NCBI GenBank assembly: GCA_947495055.1
Contig: CANLXO010000004.1
Location: 124,001-188,000 of the forward strand
Length of the DNA stretch: 64,000 nt
DNA from: an uncultured Psychrobacter sp.
GTDB taxonomy: Bacteria; Pseudomonadota; Gammaproteobacteria; Pseudomonadales; Moraxellaceae
Direction: 5' to 3'
Position numbers and translations under genes: made by a program. Below the pieces are notes generated by a model, which saw only the letters and a program-made list of their open reading frames with translations, had not been told where the DNA came from and ran no database searches. Positions 41,172 through 50,401 of this stretch are shown here, one piece after another (the first letter of the stretch is position 1; each line of letters starts with the position of its first letter).

Positions 41172-43919
41172 TTATATCAGCCCAAGCTCTCGAGCAATCG
41201 CTACAGTCTCTGTCCTACTGTTGGCTTCTAGCTTTGAGTAGATGCTGCGCAGATGAGTTTTTGTCGTGGCCTCAGAGATAAATAAACTCTCTGCAATCTC
41301 TTTATTTCGCATGCCTTTAGCCAATAACACCAAGGTTTGTCGTTCTCGTTTGGTAAGCGCAGGCTTAGGTTGGTTTGGAACTGGAGCGTCAGTGAGGACA
41401 TCAAAGTCGCCAAGCTTAGCCAAAAACTGCCTATCGATTGAGAGCTCGTCTATCTTGTTAGCACTCTTTTGCCGCCAAAGTCTTATCAGTTCATGAATAC
41501 TTTTATCTTCATCTAAGAATATTCGTACAAATCCTTGCTTACTGGCAAAAACTAAAGCATCGGTGAATACACGCATAGCGGGATTTTTTTTGTTTAATGC
41601 CAGTAACGCGCTACTAAGTAAGATTCGCACTTTTAGTGCTCGGCGTAAACGCAAGTCAGCTTGGGCGGTTTTAAGAGCTTGTTTAAGCTCGTTTTGTGCC
41701 TGCTGTGCTTGCCCATCAGCAATCAGTAATCGCCAACGCATGATATCTTGTGATTCGATATCGTGAGCGGGCCACGCAAAGTTGGTCACATTATTTGGAA
41801 TGTGCATGTCCTCAACTTGCGTCAAAGCGATTTTGGCTGCCATCATATTGTCATTTAGCCAATGAATGCGAGACTCTTCAAGCTTTACGCTCATAATGAC
41901 ACGCTTTAATCCTGCTTGAATACCGATGGCTTCAAGCTCTTGCAAGTATTGATGGGCGCGGCTGATATCGCCATGATGTCTGGAGATTTTGGCTTGTAGT
42001 AAATAGGCTAATATCAAAGAGTCGACAGTGCCGTTTTCGCGCACGTAGGGCAGGCACTCTCCCAAAATATACTGCGCGCGCATGAGCTCATCTCGCTCAT
42101 ACAACAGCTCAGCATAGGGCACCCCAATCACCGCTTTGCCGCCAGGTATAGATTGCTCTCCTTTAATCCAAACTTGCTTGTAGCTCCGTTGCAACCGCAG
42201 CTCGCCTTGATTAAGCTGGCCTTGGATAAGATCTATCCATCCCTCTAGCGCATTACATAACGAGCGAATAAAAGTGTTTTGCAGGTTTAAATGTTGATGC
42301 AGCGCCTGATTCATGATCTGTCTTGCGTCATCATATTTACCTTCAACGATAAGACAATACGCCATAATGCTGATCAGTACCCCATACATCAAAGACTGAC
42401 TAGGTTGCTGATTGACGCTCATCCTTGATAACAAGTCCTTGGTTTGCTCATAACAGGTTTCAATTTGATCAGTCATTGACAACTGCAAGCATTGTAGGGT
42501 CAAGATTTGCTCGTATTGACTGTCCGAATACGCATCAGCACTCTTTGCCATAAAGCTATCTAGGATCAATTGCGCTTCAATATGACGACGATTGAGTACC
42601 AACACCCACCCATAGATGAGCTGTAGCGATTGATGTTGCCTAAAAGCGTTTGGCGAGAGTTTATCGAACCAACGTAGTAAGCGCCGAAAGCGCCCTTCAA
42701 CCATCAATGACATCGCATATTGATTGAGTAGAACAATAGCGGGCCTTTGATCAGGATCAGCTAATAGGTGCTCAATAGCCATTACCGGACGGCTATGTTC
42801 AAGATACCAGCTTGAAGCGCGGCGGTTGAGTTGTCGGTGTAGAGTAGGCTGTGTCGATTTTAGGTAGCCAAGCAGATAGCTTGAGAATAGATTATGATAG
42901 CGATAATACTGATGGCTGCTGTCTGTTGGGACTAAAAATAGATTGTTTTGAGCCAAAAGACTCAGCTTGCTAGCGCTATCATCGATTTGCATCACATGAT
43001 TGCACAGCGGTGCGCTCAGCTCCGTCAAAATACTGCTTTGTAATAAAAAATCTCGTTGAGCATCGCTAAGTTTAGTTAAGATATCTTCGGCTAAATACTG
43101 GGCAACCTCGGTATTTGAGCCTGAAAAGGTCGAAAAAAACTGTTCGGCGTCCTGCTGTTCACCTAATGCCAATACTGCCAGTTGAATCGCAGTAATCCAG
43201 CCTTCAGTCCTATCTAACAACACTTGAATGGTTTTGTCTCTAAAGGATAGACCTGAGGTTTGTTGTAGTAAATGCATAGTTTCGCTAAAGGAGAATAACA
43301 GCTCTTTTTGAGTCACTTCAAGCAGTTGACCATAAGAGCGTATGCGTCCTAATTTTAGATCGGGAACACTTCTAGAACCGATAATAACTTCGCTATTAAG
43401 AGGTAAATATTCGATAATTTGCTGAATATAATTGAGCACCACAGGACTATGGATAGATTCAAAATTATCAAAAAATAGCCTAAGTGGCTGAACACTAGAA
43501 GCTAATCGCTCAAGTAGGCCTTGGTAATTAGCAAAAGCGTCGTCAGAGAAAGGGGAGGAAGCGGTATTGGCACTAGAATCTAAACTGGTATCTAAGTTAG
43601 TGTTTAAGCTGCTATTTTGGTCAGTCTCCCAGCTAGCATAAAGATGCCGTACTAGTCTTTCAATATCGTTATCAGCATTGTCGATGGTGAGCCAAAGGGT
43701 TTTTGCCTCGATCGATTGGCAATACTGCCAGTATTGCGTGAGCAGTATTGACTTACCATAACCGGCTGGCGCTTGTACCAAAACAACTTTAACACTAGAT
43801 TCTTTGTCGATAAGAGCATCTAGTAGTCTCTTACGATAGACACATTTAGTCTGTAATGGGGCAGGTTGAAGCTTGGCTAAAGCTAACTTAGGATGATATA
43901 CCTTAGCTTCCTCCATCAT
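41172..43919 (-). CDS. LuxR-family ATP-binding regulator (MalT/AlkS-like)
   Basis: The 915-residue regulator has a Walker A motif APAGYGKS (residues 50-57), a NACHT/STAND-type ATPase with LFFDNFESI, several tetratricopeptide-like helical repeats in the middle, and a C-terminal LuxR helix-turn-helix (ALTKRERQTLVLLAKG to HLRSIYSKLEA). This is the LAL/MalT architecture, also used by AlkS of alkane-degradation regulation. A second ATG three bases in (43916) has better spacing from AAGGA. It is convergent with the monooxygenase fusion gene, so control of that gene is a reasonable but unproven inference. The inducer is unknown. Confidence 0.88.
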   Translation of the reverse strand: MMEEAKVYHPKLALAKLQPAPLQTKCVYRKRLLDALIDKESSVKVVLVQAPAGYGKSILLTQYWQYCQSIEAKTLWLTIDNADNDIERLVRHLYASWETDQNSSLNTNLDTSLDSSANTASSPFSDDAFANYQGLLERLASSVQPLRLFFDNFESIHSPVVLNYIQQIIEYLPLNSEVIIGSRSVPDLKLGRIRSYGQLLEVTQKELLFSFSETMHLLQQTSGLSFRDKTIQVLLDRTEGWITAIQLAVLALGEQQDAEQFFSTFSGSNTEVAQYLAEDILTKLSDAQRDFLLQSSILTELSAPLCNHVMQIDDSASKLSLLAQNNLFLVPTDSSHQYYRYHNLFSSYLLGYLKSTQPTLHRQLNRRASSWYLEHSRPVMAIEHLLADPDQRPAIVLLNQYAMSLMVEGRFRRLLRWFDKLSPNAFRQHQSLQLIYGWVLVLNRRHIEAQLILDSFMAKSADAYSDSQYEQILTLQCLQLSMTDQIETCYEQTKDLLSRMSVNQQPSQSLMYGVLISIMAYCLIVEGKYDDARQIMNQALHQHLNLQNTFIRSLCNALEGWIDLIQGQLNQGELRLQRSYKQVWIKGEQSIPGGKAVIGVPYAELLYERDELMRAQYILGECLPYVRENGTVDSLILAYLLQAKISRHHGDISRAHQYLQELEAIGIQAGLKRVIMSVKLEESRIHWLNDNMMAAKIALTQVEDMHIPNNVTNFAWPAHDIESQDIMRWRLLIADGQAQQAQNELKQALKTAQADLRLRRALKVRILLSSALLALNKKNPAMRVFTDALVFASKQGFVRIFLDEDKSIHELIRLWRQKSANKIDELSIDRQFLAKLGDFDVLTDAPVPNQPKPALTKRERQTLVLLAKGMRNKEIAESLFISEATTKTHLRSIYSKLEANSRTETVAIARELGLI

Positions 43920-44386
43920 ATTTCCTTTGCGGTTAAAATAGAGCCATCTCCAGTTATCGGAACGTTTTTATAAATAGTCGCAAAAACTATCAGTTCTTAC
44001 AACCCTTATCTAACCCCCACTTTCAATAGCTCGATTGTAGGTTTTCATAACGCTCCTAAGTTCTTCATTTAATCACTTCATGATTCAAAATTTGCCAACT
44101 AATATTATATCTTTTCAAGATCCGCACCATTACTGGCACGAACATAAGCAACAAATTCTTGTCCAGCATTATCTGATCTTAAGTTTTGAGTACCTGTGTT
44201 TTTCATGACTGTAATTTAGTCCAGACAGAAGTTGTATAAATAATTTGTTCAACAATAGCCCAAAAATTATATAGTTACAATAGAAAGATAAGATAGTTAC
44301 GACAGCAGATGTCGCTAATAGATAAGTATGCAACAAAAAACCCCGCAGACCTTAATGATAGGTCAATACGGGGTAGTATGCATATT
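43920..44386. other. Intergenic region between MalT-like gene and tRNA-Arg
   Basis: About 470 AT-rich bases upstream of the MalT-like gene and downstream of tRNA-Arg. One 33-codon minus-strand frame (44105-44206) has no ribosome-binding site and no family I can recognise. The terminator of the tRNA lies at 44334-44373. Confidence 0.4.
44334..44373 (-). terminator. Terminator after tRNA-Arg
   Basis: On the minus strand CCCCG (44373-44369) pairs with CGGGG (44345-44341), with an internal GACCT/AGGTC stem, and is followed by a run of T (44340 downwards). Confidence 0.8.
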
Positions 44387-44462
44387 TGGTGCGCCCACCA
44401 AGACTCGAACTCGGATCGATCGCTTAGGAGGCAACTGCTCTATCCTGTTGAGCTATAGGCGC
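44387..44462 (-). tRNA. tRNA-Arg (anticodon CCU)
   Basis: The 76-nt minus-strand sequence folds as a cloverleaf. The acceptor stem is GCGCCTA with TGGGCGC and ends in A-CCA (encoded). The D arm is GCTC/GAGC, the anticodon stem GTTGC/GCGAT carries the loop CTCCTAA with anticodon CCT, and the T arm is CCGAG/CTTGG with TTCGAGT. The anticodon CCU reads AGG codons. tRNA genes like this are common integration sites, but no integrase lies nearby. Confidence 0.95.
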
Positions 44463-44478
44463 ATTGAGAGGTGAGGCT

Positions 44479-44507
44479 ATTGTAAAAAAGTGATGAGTCA
44501 AATGCAA
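44479..44507 (-). promoter_or_regulatory. Probable promoter of tRNA-Arg
   Basis: On the minus strand TTGCAT (44507-44502) and TACAAT (44484-44479) are 17 bp apart, a good sigma70 promoter ending about 16 bp before the tRNA 5' end. Confidence 0.7.
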
Positions 44508-44514
44508 GTTATGC

Positions 44515-45306
44515 TTATTGACCATTTTGTAATATATCAGTGACTTCTACGTCCTCTATCACGCCGCTTGAGGAGTCATTGAACAGATCATCCATGCTGT
44601 TGTCATAGCCATCGATATTACTATACTCGTAGTTATTCAAAATGTCTTGTCCTACGCTTGAGAGCAAAAAGTTACGCAAACTGACAGCCCCTGGGTTGTT
44701 GGTCAAGATGACACCATCTACAGGCTTGGAGGCTTTTATGGCATAGCTAAACGAGCTGAGTGTTCGAGCCTCATTGTTGTCAACTTGCGTACTGCCGTCT
44801 GCTTGTATCTGATTATCACCTATCTGGTTTTCATTAAGCTCAGACTGCGCCTCATCTATGAGGGTTTGGAGTGCTGATAGACGCGCATCATCTAGGTTGC
44901 TATCAGCGATAATGACGTCGATTGTGGCTTTGAGTGGCTGCGCAAGATCGCTTGTATTCTGGGACACATCAACGGTTGGCAGGGTAAGGAGCTGCGCGCT
45001 TGGGACATAACGCACCGAGGGTTTGACACTTGGGTAGCGCGCTTCAAAACGTGCAATAATGTCATCAAGTGCGGGCTGCAGTCTGTTTTCTGCTTGTATA
45101 TATAGGACGGTCGTGGCGACTTCATTACCACTATCAGGATCCTTTTGCTCATTGGTTGTAGCACTTATCATCGCACTATCGCTTACCATCACAGGTAGCG
45201 GATCCATGTTTTTACGGTTACTTAGCCAAAGCCAACTCAATAGGCCGATGATTACGAGCAATAGCAGTAGCGCGATAGCTATGAGTACGCGTTTGTAGTC
45301 TTTCAT
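44515..45306 (-). CDS. Membrane-anchored protein with partial substrate-binding-protein-like fold
   Basis: The 263-residue protein has an N-terminal transmembrane anchor (LIAIALLLLLVIIGLLSWLWL), then VLYIQAENRLQPALDDIIARFEARYPS and a C-terminal AVSLRNFLLSSVGQDILNNYEY, both reminiscent of periplasmic substrate-binding proteins of the ModA type, which end with a similar SxxGQxIL...Y. The middle (an Asp/Asn/Gln-rich stretch, residues about 150-180) looks like a linker rather than the second lobe, so the fold seems reduced. The function is unknown. It lies upstream of the tRNA promoter region on the same strand. Confidence 0.65.
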   Translation of the reverse strand: MKDYKRVLIAIALLLLLVIIGLLSWLWLSNRKNMDPLPVMVSDSAMISATTNEQKDPDSGNEVATTVLYIQAENRLQPALDDIIARFEARYPSVKPSVRYVPSAQLLTLPTVDVSQNTSDLAQPLKATIDVIIADSNLDDARLSALQTLIDEAQSELNENQIGDNQIQADGSTQVDNNEARTLSSFSYAIKASKPVDGVILTNNPGAVSLRNFLLSSVGQDILNNYEYSNIDGYDNSMDDLFNDSSSGVIEDVEVTDILQNGQ

Positions 45307-45459
45307 AGAAGTGACTTATTTAATAGTAAGAATAGGCGTTTAAGTGATTATCTACTAAGTGATTATCTACCCAGCGTTTTGCTTAGTCTCTATCAGTGCC
45401 AGGATCGAGTGTTCAACAGACCCTAGACTATATGTAGAGCATGAGTTCAAAATACAGCT

Positions 45460-45927
45460 TTAAAGGTCTAAAACCTCATCGATCAATTCTGCAAGCATTG
45501 TATCGAATATATCTTTATTATTTAGAGGCTCAGAATTATTTTGCGCAGGGGATGATAACACAACTGACTCAGTTGATGACGACCCTGTTTGGTGTACGGC
45601 AAGCGGGGACTGATGGTTATCTACTAAGTCTTTAATCCAGTAATAGCCTTGCGTCTCCCACCAAGCTTCAAATCGAGCAAGCGTACTCCCGCGTACTGCT
45701 TGAGGCAGATTAAGAGTGCGTAGCTTCGCCGCGAGTGTTGGGTCTGCTATAGCCTGCATTCGGCTAAGATACAGCTCGTCTTTATCTCCATCATAGGGCT
45801 TGCGACGCCTCCAAGCTGCCGCGTCAACTTTCATACGCGGCAACTGCCATAGCACGCCGCGGTAGTAGACGACGTACAAGCGCCTTTTTGGATTGACAAA
45901 TATCGCATCTATAGGACGTAGCGGCAT
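45460..45927 (-). CDS. Hypothetical protein (155 aa)
   Basis: The ATG has AAAGG eight bases upstream. The N-terminal half is basic with a conserved-looking block (NPKRRLYVVYYRGVLWQLPRMKVDAAAWRRRKPYDGDKDELYLSRMQAIADP), and the C-terminal part is Ser/Asn-rich with an acidic tail. No signal peptide or transmembrane helix is evident. I do not recognise the family. It lies between the substrate-binding-like gene and the divergent recC gene. Confidence 0.7.
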   Translation of the reverse strand: MPLRPIDAIFVNPKRRLYVVYYRGVLWQLPRMKVDAAAWRRRKPYDGDKDELYLSRMQAIADPTLAAKLRTLNLPQAVRGSTLARFEAWWETQGYYWIKDLVDNHQSPLAVHQTGSSSTESVVLSSPAQNNSEPLNNKDIFDTMLAELIDEVLDL

Positions 45928-46180
45928 AGCTTGAACCTTTCATTATCAACCATACTCAAAATATCTCTACGACGTTGGTTGTCGTACATGTTTCATCAGC
46001 GCTGTCAGATACTGGTAAAATGCATCTATCGGTGGCACACTAAGACGCTTTGCATCCTGTGCTATGAGCAAACAATATAATAGCAGAAAATAAAATGTAG
46101 ACACGCCTGCGATGCACAATTAGCAGTAGATAGTGTGTTTAGCGTCAATATTAACCTCTTTTTAGTTGATAAGATCCTCT

Positions 46181-49100
46181 ATGTTTACCATTATTCAGTC
46201 CCATTTGACCGAACGCCTTGTCGAGCACTTACTGACGGCTTATCAGTCCAAAAACCAAGGTATCTTTGATGAGTTTATCGTCATTGTACCCTCAATGGTG
46301 CTCGGTGATTGGTTAGATAAATCTATCGCCAGTCAGGCAGGTATTAGCACTTTGGTTACGACGACGTTTTGGGGTCAGTATCAGTGGACATTGATGCAAA
46401 AGGTGCTGTCTGCACACAACGAGTGGCTGGTAGTCAATGAGCGCGCGCATGACACTTTATCTGTGCCTGAGGTCGCTGTACTCACAGGATCAGTTATGCA
46501 GTGGCGTTTGTTTGGCTACTTTACTTATTATCAAGGACAGATAATCGCTGACGATACTCATCCTTTGCATCCGCTCTTATCGGCGCTGCTCGATGACAAG
46601 TCGGACCCAAGTCAGCAGGATATACGGCTTTGGTCTTTGGCGACTGATTTTGCCCGAGTATTCAGCCGCTATCTTACGCACCGCGAGGATTGGCTTACGC
46701 TATGGTCACAAGATAAGCCGGTCGATGTCGAGACCCTTATCAAGGATAAAGATGAGCTGGCAAAACTGTTCGATGAGCATGCTGGCATGACGCCTGAGTG
46801 GCTGGTTGCGCATTATGTCGAGCTTGAGCGCGCGCAGCGTCATTTGTGGCGCTTATTGTTTGCTCTAGTCTATGAGCACCGGCAAGCGATTGAAGTGCGC
46901 TTTTGGCAGATTATGAAAAGTGCCAAAGACGGTAGCGGTATAGAGACAGGGGTAGATGTCTTCTCAATACTGCCAAAGCAGCTGCATATCTTTACTTTGC
47001 AGCAATTACCGCAAAACGAGCTTAATTTTTTGCAAAAGCTATCGACTTACTTTGATATTACTTTATTGCATTACAATCCATCACAGCTGTTCTGGGCGGA
47101 TATTGTCGATAAGCAGTGGTTACAGCGTCAGCAGGTCATTAACCCAAAAAGTGTATTTTTGCGTGATCATGGGCACACGCTATTATCGCGTTTGGGTAAG
47201 CAGTCGCGTGAGACTTTTGCGATGCTGGCGGGACTGGATAATAATGATAACAAAGACGGCTTTGTGCTCGATTGGCAAGACAAATTTGAGGTTGTAGTCA
47301 GCAACTTGCGCCCGCTTAGTTTACTGGCAAATTTACAGCAAGATATCTTAATGCTTGATGAGAGTGCGACTCAGCAGACGACTGCGGGACGTTTAAGCGC
47401 CGCACTCGGCGCGCAGATGCAGCTAGATCTAGACGATAGCGCCTTGGTTGATGAACATTCGATTAAAGCCGATGTGAGTAAAAGTGGTCATAGCCTGAGC
47501 CAAAATAACCTAGATTCTAACGACTCAAATTCTAATAATTGGTTTAGCGACGATAGGTTACAAGACAAGCGTTACGAGCAAGCACGCCAGTGGCCATTGT
47601 CACAATACGACAATAGCCTAAGCATTCACTCTTGCCATAGCTTACAGCGGCAGCTTGAGATACTGCGCGGCATGATTGGGCGCTGGCTAAATGAGCCAAA
47701 TGACGATGGGAGCGCCCGCCACGTCTCTGATATCGTTGTATTACTACCTGATGTCGAGCGTCATCATGAGCTGATTAGCTCAGTATTTGTGAGCGGCGAA
47801 GGGCAAGACGGTTTGACGCTACCTGCGAAGGTGACAGGAGTGGTCGACAAGTCGATTCGTCAGCTTTGGGAGGCGATACGCGGGTTTTATGGTCTGCTGG
47901 GTAGTGACAGCGCACGCTTTGAGGCCGCTGAAGTGTTTGACTGGCTTATGCTACCGCCTCTATATGAGAGCCTAGGACTGACTCATGAGCAGATGAGCCG
48001 CGCGTGTGACTTGCTGGCGCAGGCGGGGTTTGTACGCGGGTTTGATGAGGCGCATTTTCAGCAGACACTAGATACCTCTGACTACGATTATCGCTTTAGT
48101 TTCGCCTACGCGCTCGATCAGATAGCGCTAGGACTGGTGATGCCCGAAGCCAAGATTAGCGGTTGTCTGTATCCTGAGCACTGGTCGGATAAGGCCTTGG
48201 TAGAAAAAACGATACCCATCTCCTCTATCAGCCTAGCGGACGCGCCCATCATCGAAGCGCTGTGCCGTATTCATGCAGGCGTGCATGCCTGTCGTGATAA
48301 GTATCAATCTCGCCACAAAGCTGAGGAGTGGCTTGGCACGATCGAGAACACCATTATCCATCCTTATTTTGGCGCTTTAGATCAGACGCGTCCTATGCGC
48401 GCTATCTTTAACGCGATGAATGGCTTTAAGAGTAGTCTACGTGCCAACCGCCACTATCAGCAGTACCGCGTTAATAGTACTGATGAGGGGCTGGCAGTAG
48501 AGGATAATCAGCACGTTGAAGCAAGGCTTGCACAGGTGAGTAATTTGACGCTTAAGCTTAGCTTTATGCTTGATAGTATCGAAGATGAGCTTGAGAGTCA
48601 GCAAGTGAGTGCTGAGCCGACAGGGGTGATCACCTTTGGTCGTTTTGGGGCGCTACGCAACGTACCTTTTGGCCTTGTGGTGATGCTCAATATGGATTTG
48701 GCTGAGTTTCCTAATCGTGACCGCGACAATCGCTATGATCTGATGAAGTCTGGGGTGGCGCGCCGCGGGGATAGATTTAGTGAAGACGACGACAACGGCG
48801 CGTTTTTGGATGCTATGTTATGCGCGCGCAGTGCCTGCTGGATATTTTATAACGGTCAGCGCTTAACCGATACCCACGAGCATCTGCCTGCCAATCCAGT
48901 GAGTGAGCTACTACAGTTTTTAAAAGGTGAGGTGCAGTGGCAGTGGGATCCACTAGCGCGCGCACATAACGACGTTGATTTTACAGAGCAAGTGCAGCGC
49001 TATTTGCCTAAGCTTATCGAGCAGTGGCTGGTGACGCGTCACTCCGCGCTACCATTCGCACCAGAGATATTTGTAGAGCCAGAAACATCCATATCACAAT

Positions 49101-50356
49101 CAGATACGACAGAAGATGACGCCTACATTGTCATGCTCACGCAAGCGATGACAAAGGAAAAGCTCAATCAGCAGCGCGCTCATGCACCCGCGCAAGTTTG
49201 GCAACAGGTGTTTAATCGCCTGCAAGCGCAAGAGCGTGTGACCAACACGCCACCGATTAAGGTTAAGCTACCGAGTAAGGCCGACTACCAGGCCATTGCC
49301 GCGCGCATTTTGGCTCATAAAGAAGCAATGGATACGCCTTTTGATATCATGCAAGTAGATATGGAGCACCTATATTATCAAGCGCGTCATCCGGCCAAGC
49401 ACTTTTTACGCGAGCAGCAGGTTCATATCGTTCTGCCAGAGGACGACACTATACATCAAGAGCCGTTATCGCTCTCAGGTCTGAGCGCTTATACCGTCAA
49501 TACTCAACTGCTTACCGCGCTGCATAGCAATCATAGTGATAGTGGCAATACTTCTACAAGCCTTCTTTACAACCCAGTCATGCCAGCAGGGGTCGCGCGT
49601 CAGTCCACCTTGCGCTATCAGCAGCGCAAAATGGATCAGCAGTGCGAGGATTTTTGTAGTGAGCTTGCCGCTTTAGGTATAGATATAGATGTAAATAGCC
49701 TGATTACCCCTTGTAGCGAGACCATAACTTTAGTACAAGCCCCTGATATGAACACTCAAGGCCAATTGACTCTCAAGGGGGCTGCACCAAAGCCTGCGCA
49801 GTCAGTCAGTCTTTGGCTCAATTTACTGCCTAATAGTGCACGCACGCAATATCTATTGCGGTTTTGGCTGGCGCATCTGTACTGGCAAGTGGCGCGCGGT
49901 ACCACAACAGAGCAGGTCATAGCCGAGGATGGCAAGAGTATCTGGCGCTTTCATAAGTCTACAAGCGAGCACGATTGCTACAAGAATAAAACCACGTTTG
50001 TACTTATGCCAATAGACTGTGAAACGGCGCAAAACGAGCTACTTAAATGGGTGCGTTTTGCTCATATCGCAGGCAAGACGCCGCTTATTATACTGCCTGT
50101 GCACGCCCTTACTTATCTGCATAAAGTAAAAAAGGCACAAAGCGAGGATACGCCGTACCAGCCAAAACCTAATGACTTTGATAGTTGGCTGCGACCTAAT
50201 CCTAACCATGATACGGTTTTTGATACCTGCGCGCAGCATGAGCTGTGGCAGTATATTTTGGATAAGCAGGATAACTACTCAGCGCTAATGGATGCTCTGC
50301 CAGCGCTGACCTCACCGTTATTTGATACGATGCACAGATCCTTACAGCCGCTATAA
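46181..50356 (+). CDS. recC: Exodeoxyribonuclease V gamma subunit (RecC)
   Basis: I chose the ATG at 46181 (MFTIIQSHLTERL); the open frame continues five codons upstream only from a TTG. The 1391-residue protein has the RecC order of weak helicase-like and nuclease-like folds, with recognisable segments near the N-terminus (PSMVLGDWLDKSIA) and the typical helicase-like region (FGRFGALRNVPFGLVVMLNMDLAEFPNRDRDNRYDLM). RecC holds the RecB and RecD motors together and recognises Chi. It is followed 45 bp later by recB. No ptrA (pitrilysin) gene separates recC and recB, unlike E. coli. Confidence 0.93.
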   Translation: MFTIIQSHLTERLVEHLLTAYQSKNQGIFDEFIVIVPSMVLGDWLDKSIASQAGISTLVTTTFWGQYQWTLMQKVLSAHNEWLVVNERAHDTLSVPEVAVLTGSVMQWRLFGYFTYYQGQIIADDTHPLHPLLSALLDDKSDPSQQDIRLWSLATDFARVFSRYLTHREDWLTLWSQDKPVDVETLIKDKDELAKLFDEHAGMTPEWLVAHYVELERAQRHLWRLLFALVYEHRQAIEVRFWQIMKSAKDGSGIETGVDVFSILPKQLHIFTLQQLPQNELNFLQKLSTYFDITLLHYNPSQLFWADIVDKQWLQRQQVINPKSVFLRDHGHTLLSRLGKQSRETFAMLAGLDNNDNKDGFVLDWQDKFEVVVSNLRPLSLLANLQQDILMLDESATQQTTAGRLSAALGAQMQLDLDDSALVDEHSIKADVSKSGHSLSQNNLDSNDSNSNNWFSDDRLQDKRYEQARQWPLSQYDNSLSIHSCHSLQRQLEILRGMIGRWLNEPNDDGSARHVSDIVVLLPDVERHHELISSVFVSGEGQDGLTLPAKVTGVVDKSIRQLWEAIRGFYGLLGSDSARFEAAEVFDWLMLPPLYESLGLTHEQMSRACDLLAQAGFVRGFDEAHFQQTLDTSDYDYRFSFAYALDQIALGLVMPEAKISGCLYPEHWSDKALVEKTIPISSISLADAPIIEALCRIHAGVHACRDKYQSRHKAEEWLGTIENTIIHPYFGALDQTRPMRAIFNAMNGFKSSLRANRHYQQYRVNSTDEGLAVEDNQHVEARLAQVSNLTLKLSFMLDSIEDELESQQVSAEPTGVITFGRFGALRNVPFGLVVMLNMDLAEFPNRDRDNRYDLMKSGVARRGDRFSEDDDNGAFLDAMLCARSACWIFYNGQRLTDTHEHLPANPVSELLQFLKGEVQWQWDPLARAHNDVDFTEQVQRYLPKLIEQWLVTRHSALPFAPEIFVEPETSISQSDTTEDDAYIVMLTQAMTKEKLNQQRAHAPAQVWQQVFNRLQAQERVTNTPPIKVKLPSKADYQAIAARILAHKEAMDTPFDIMQVDMEHLYYQARHPAKHFLREQQVHIVLPEDDTIHQEPLSLSGLSAYTVNTQLLTALHSNHSDSGNTSTSLLYNPVMPAGVARQSTLRYQQRKMDQQCEDFCSELAALGIDIDVNSLITPCSETITLVQAPDMNTQGQLTLKGAAPKPAQSVSLWLNLLPNSARTQYLLRFWLAHLYWQVARGTTTEQVIAEDGKSIWRFHKSTSEHDCYKNKTTFVLMPIDCETAQNELLKWVRFAHIAGKTPLIILPVHALTYLHKVKKAQSEDTPYQPKPNDFDSWLRPNPNHDTVFDTCAQHELWQYILDKQDNYSALMDALPALTSPLFDTMHRSLQPL

Positions 50357-50401
50357 ATACGTGTCATCTAAATGCGCACTACCTTGAACAAGTGATGAAT
50401 T

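Noticed and set aside
44387..44462. tRNA-Arg as an integration site for an island
   Set aside because: No integrase gene, no direct repeat of the tRNA 3' end and no mobility genes are visible nearby.
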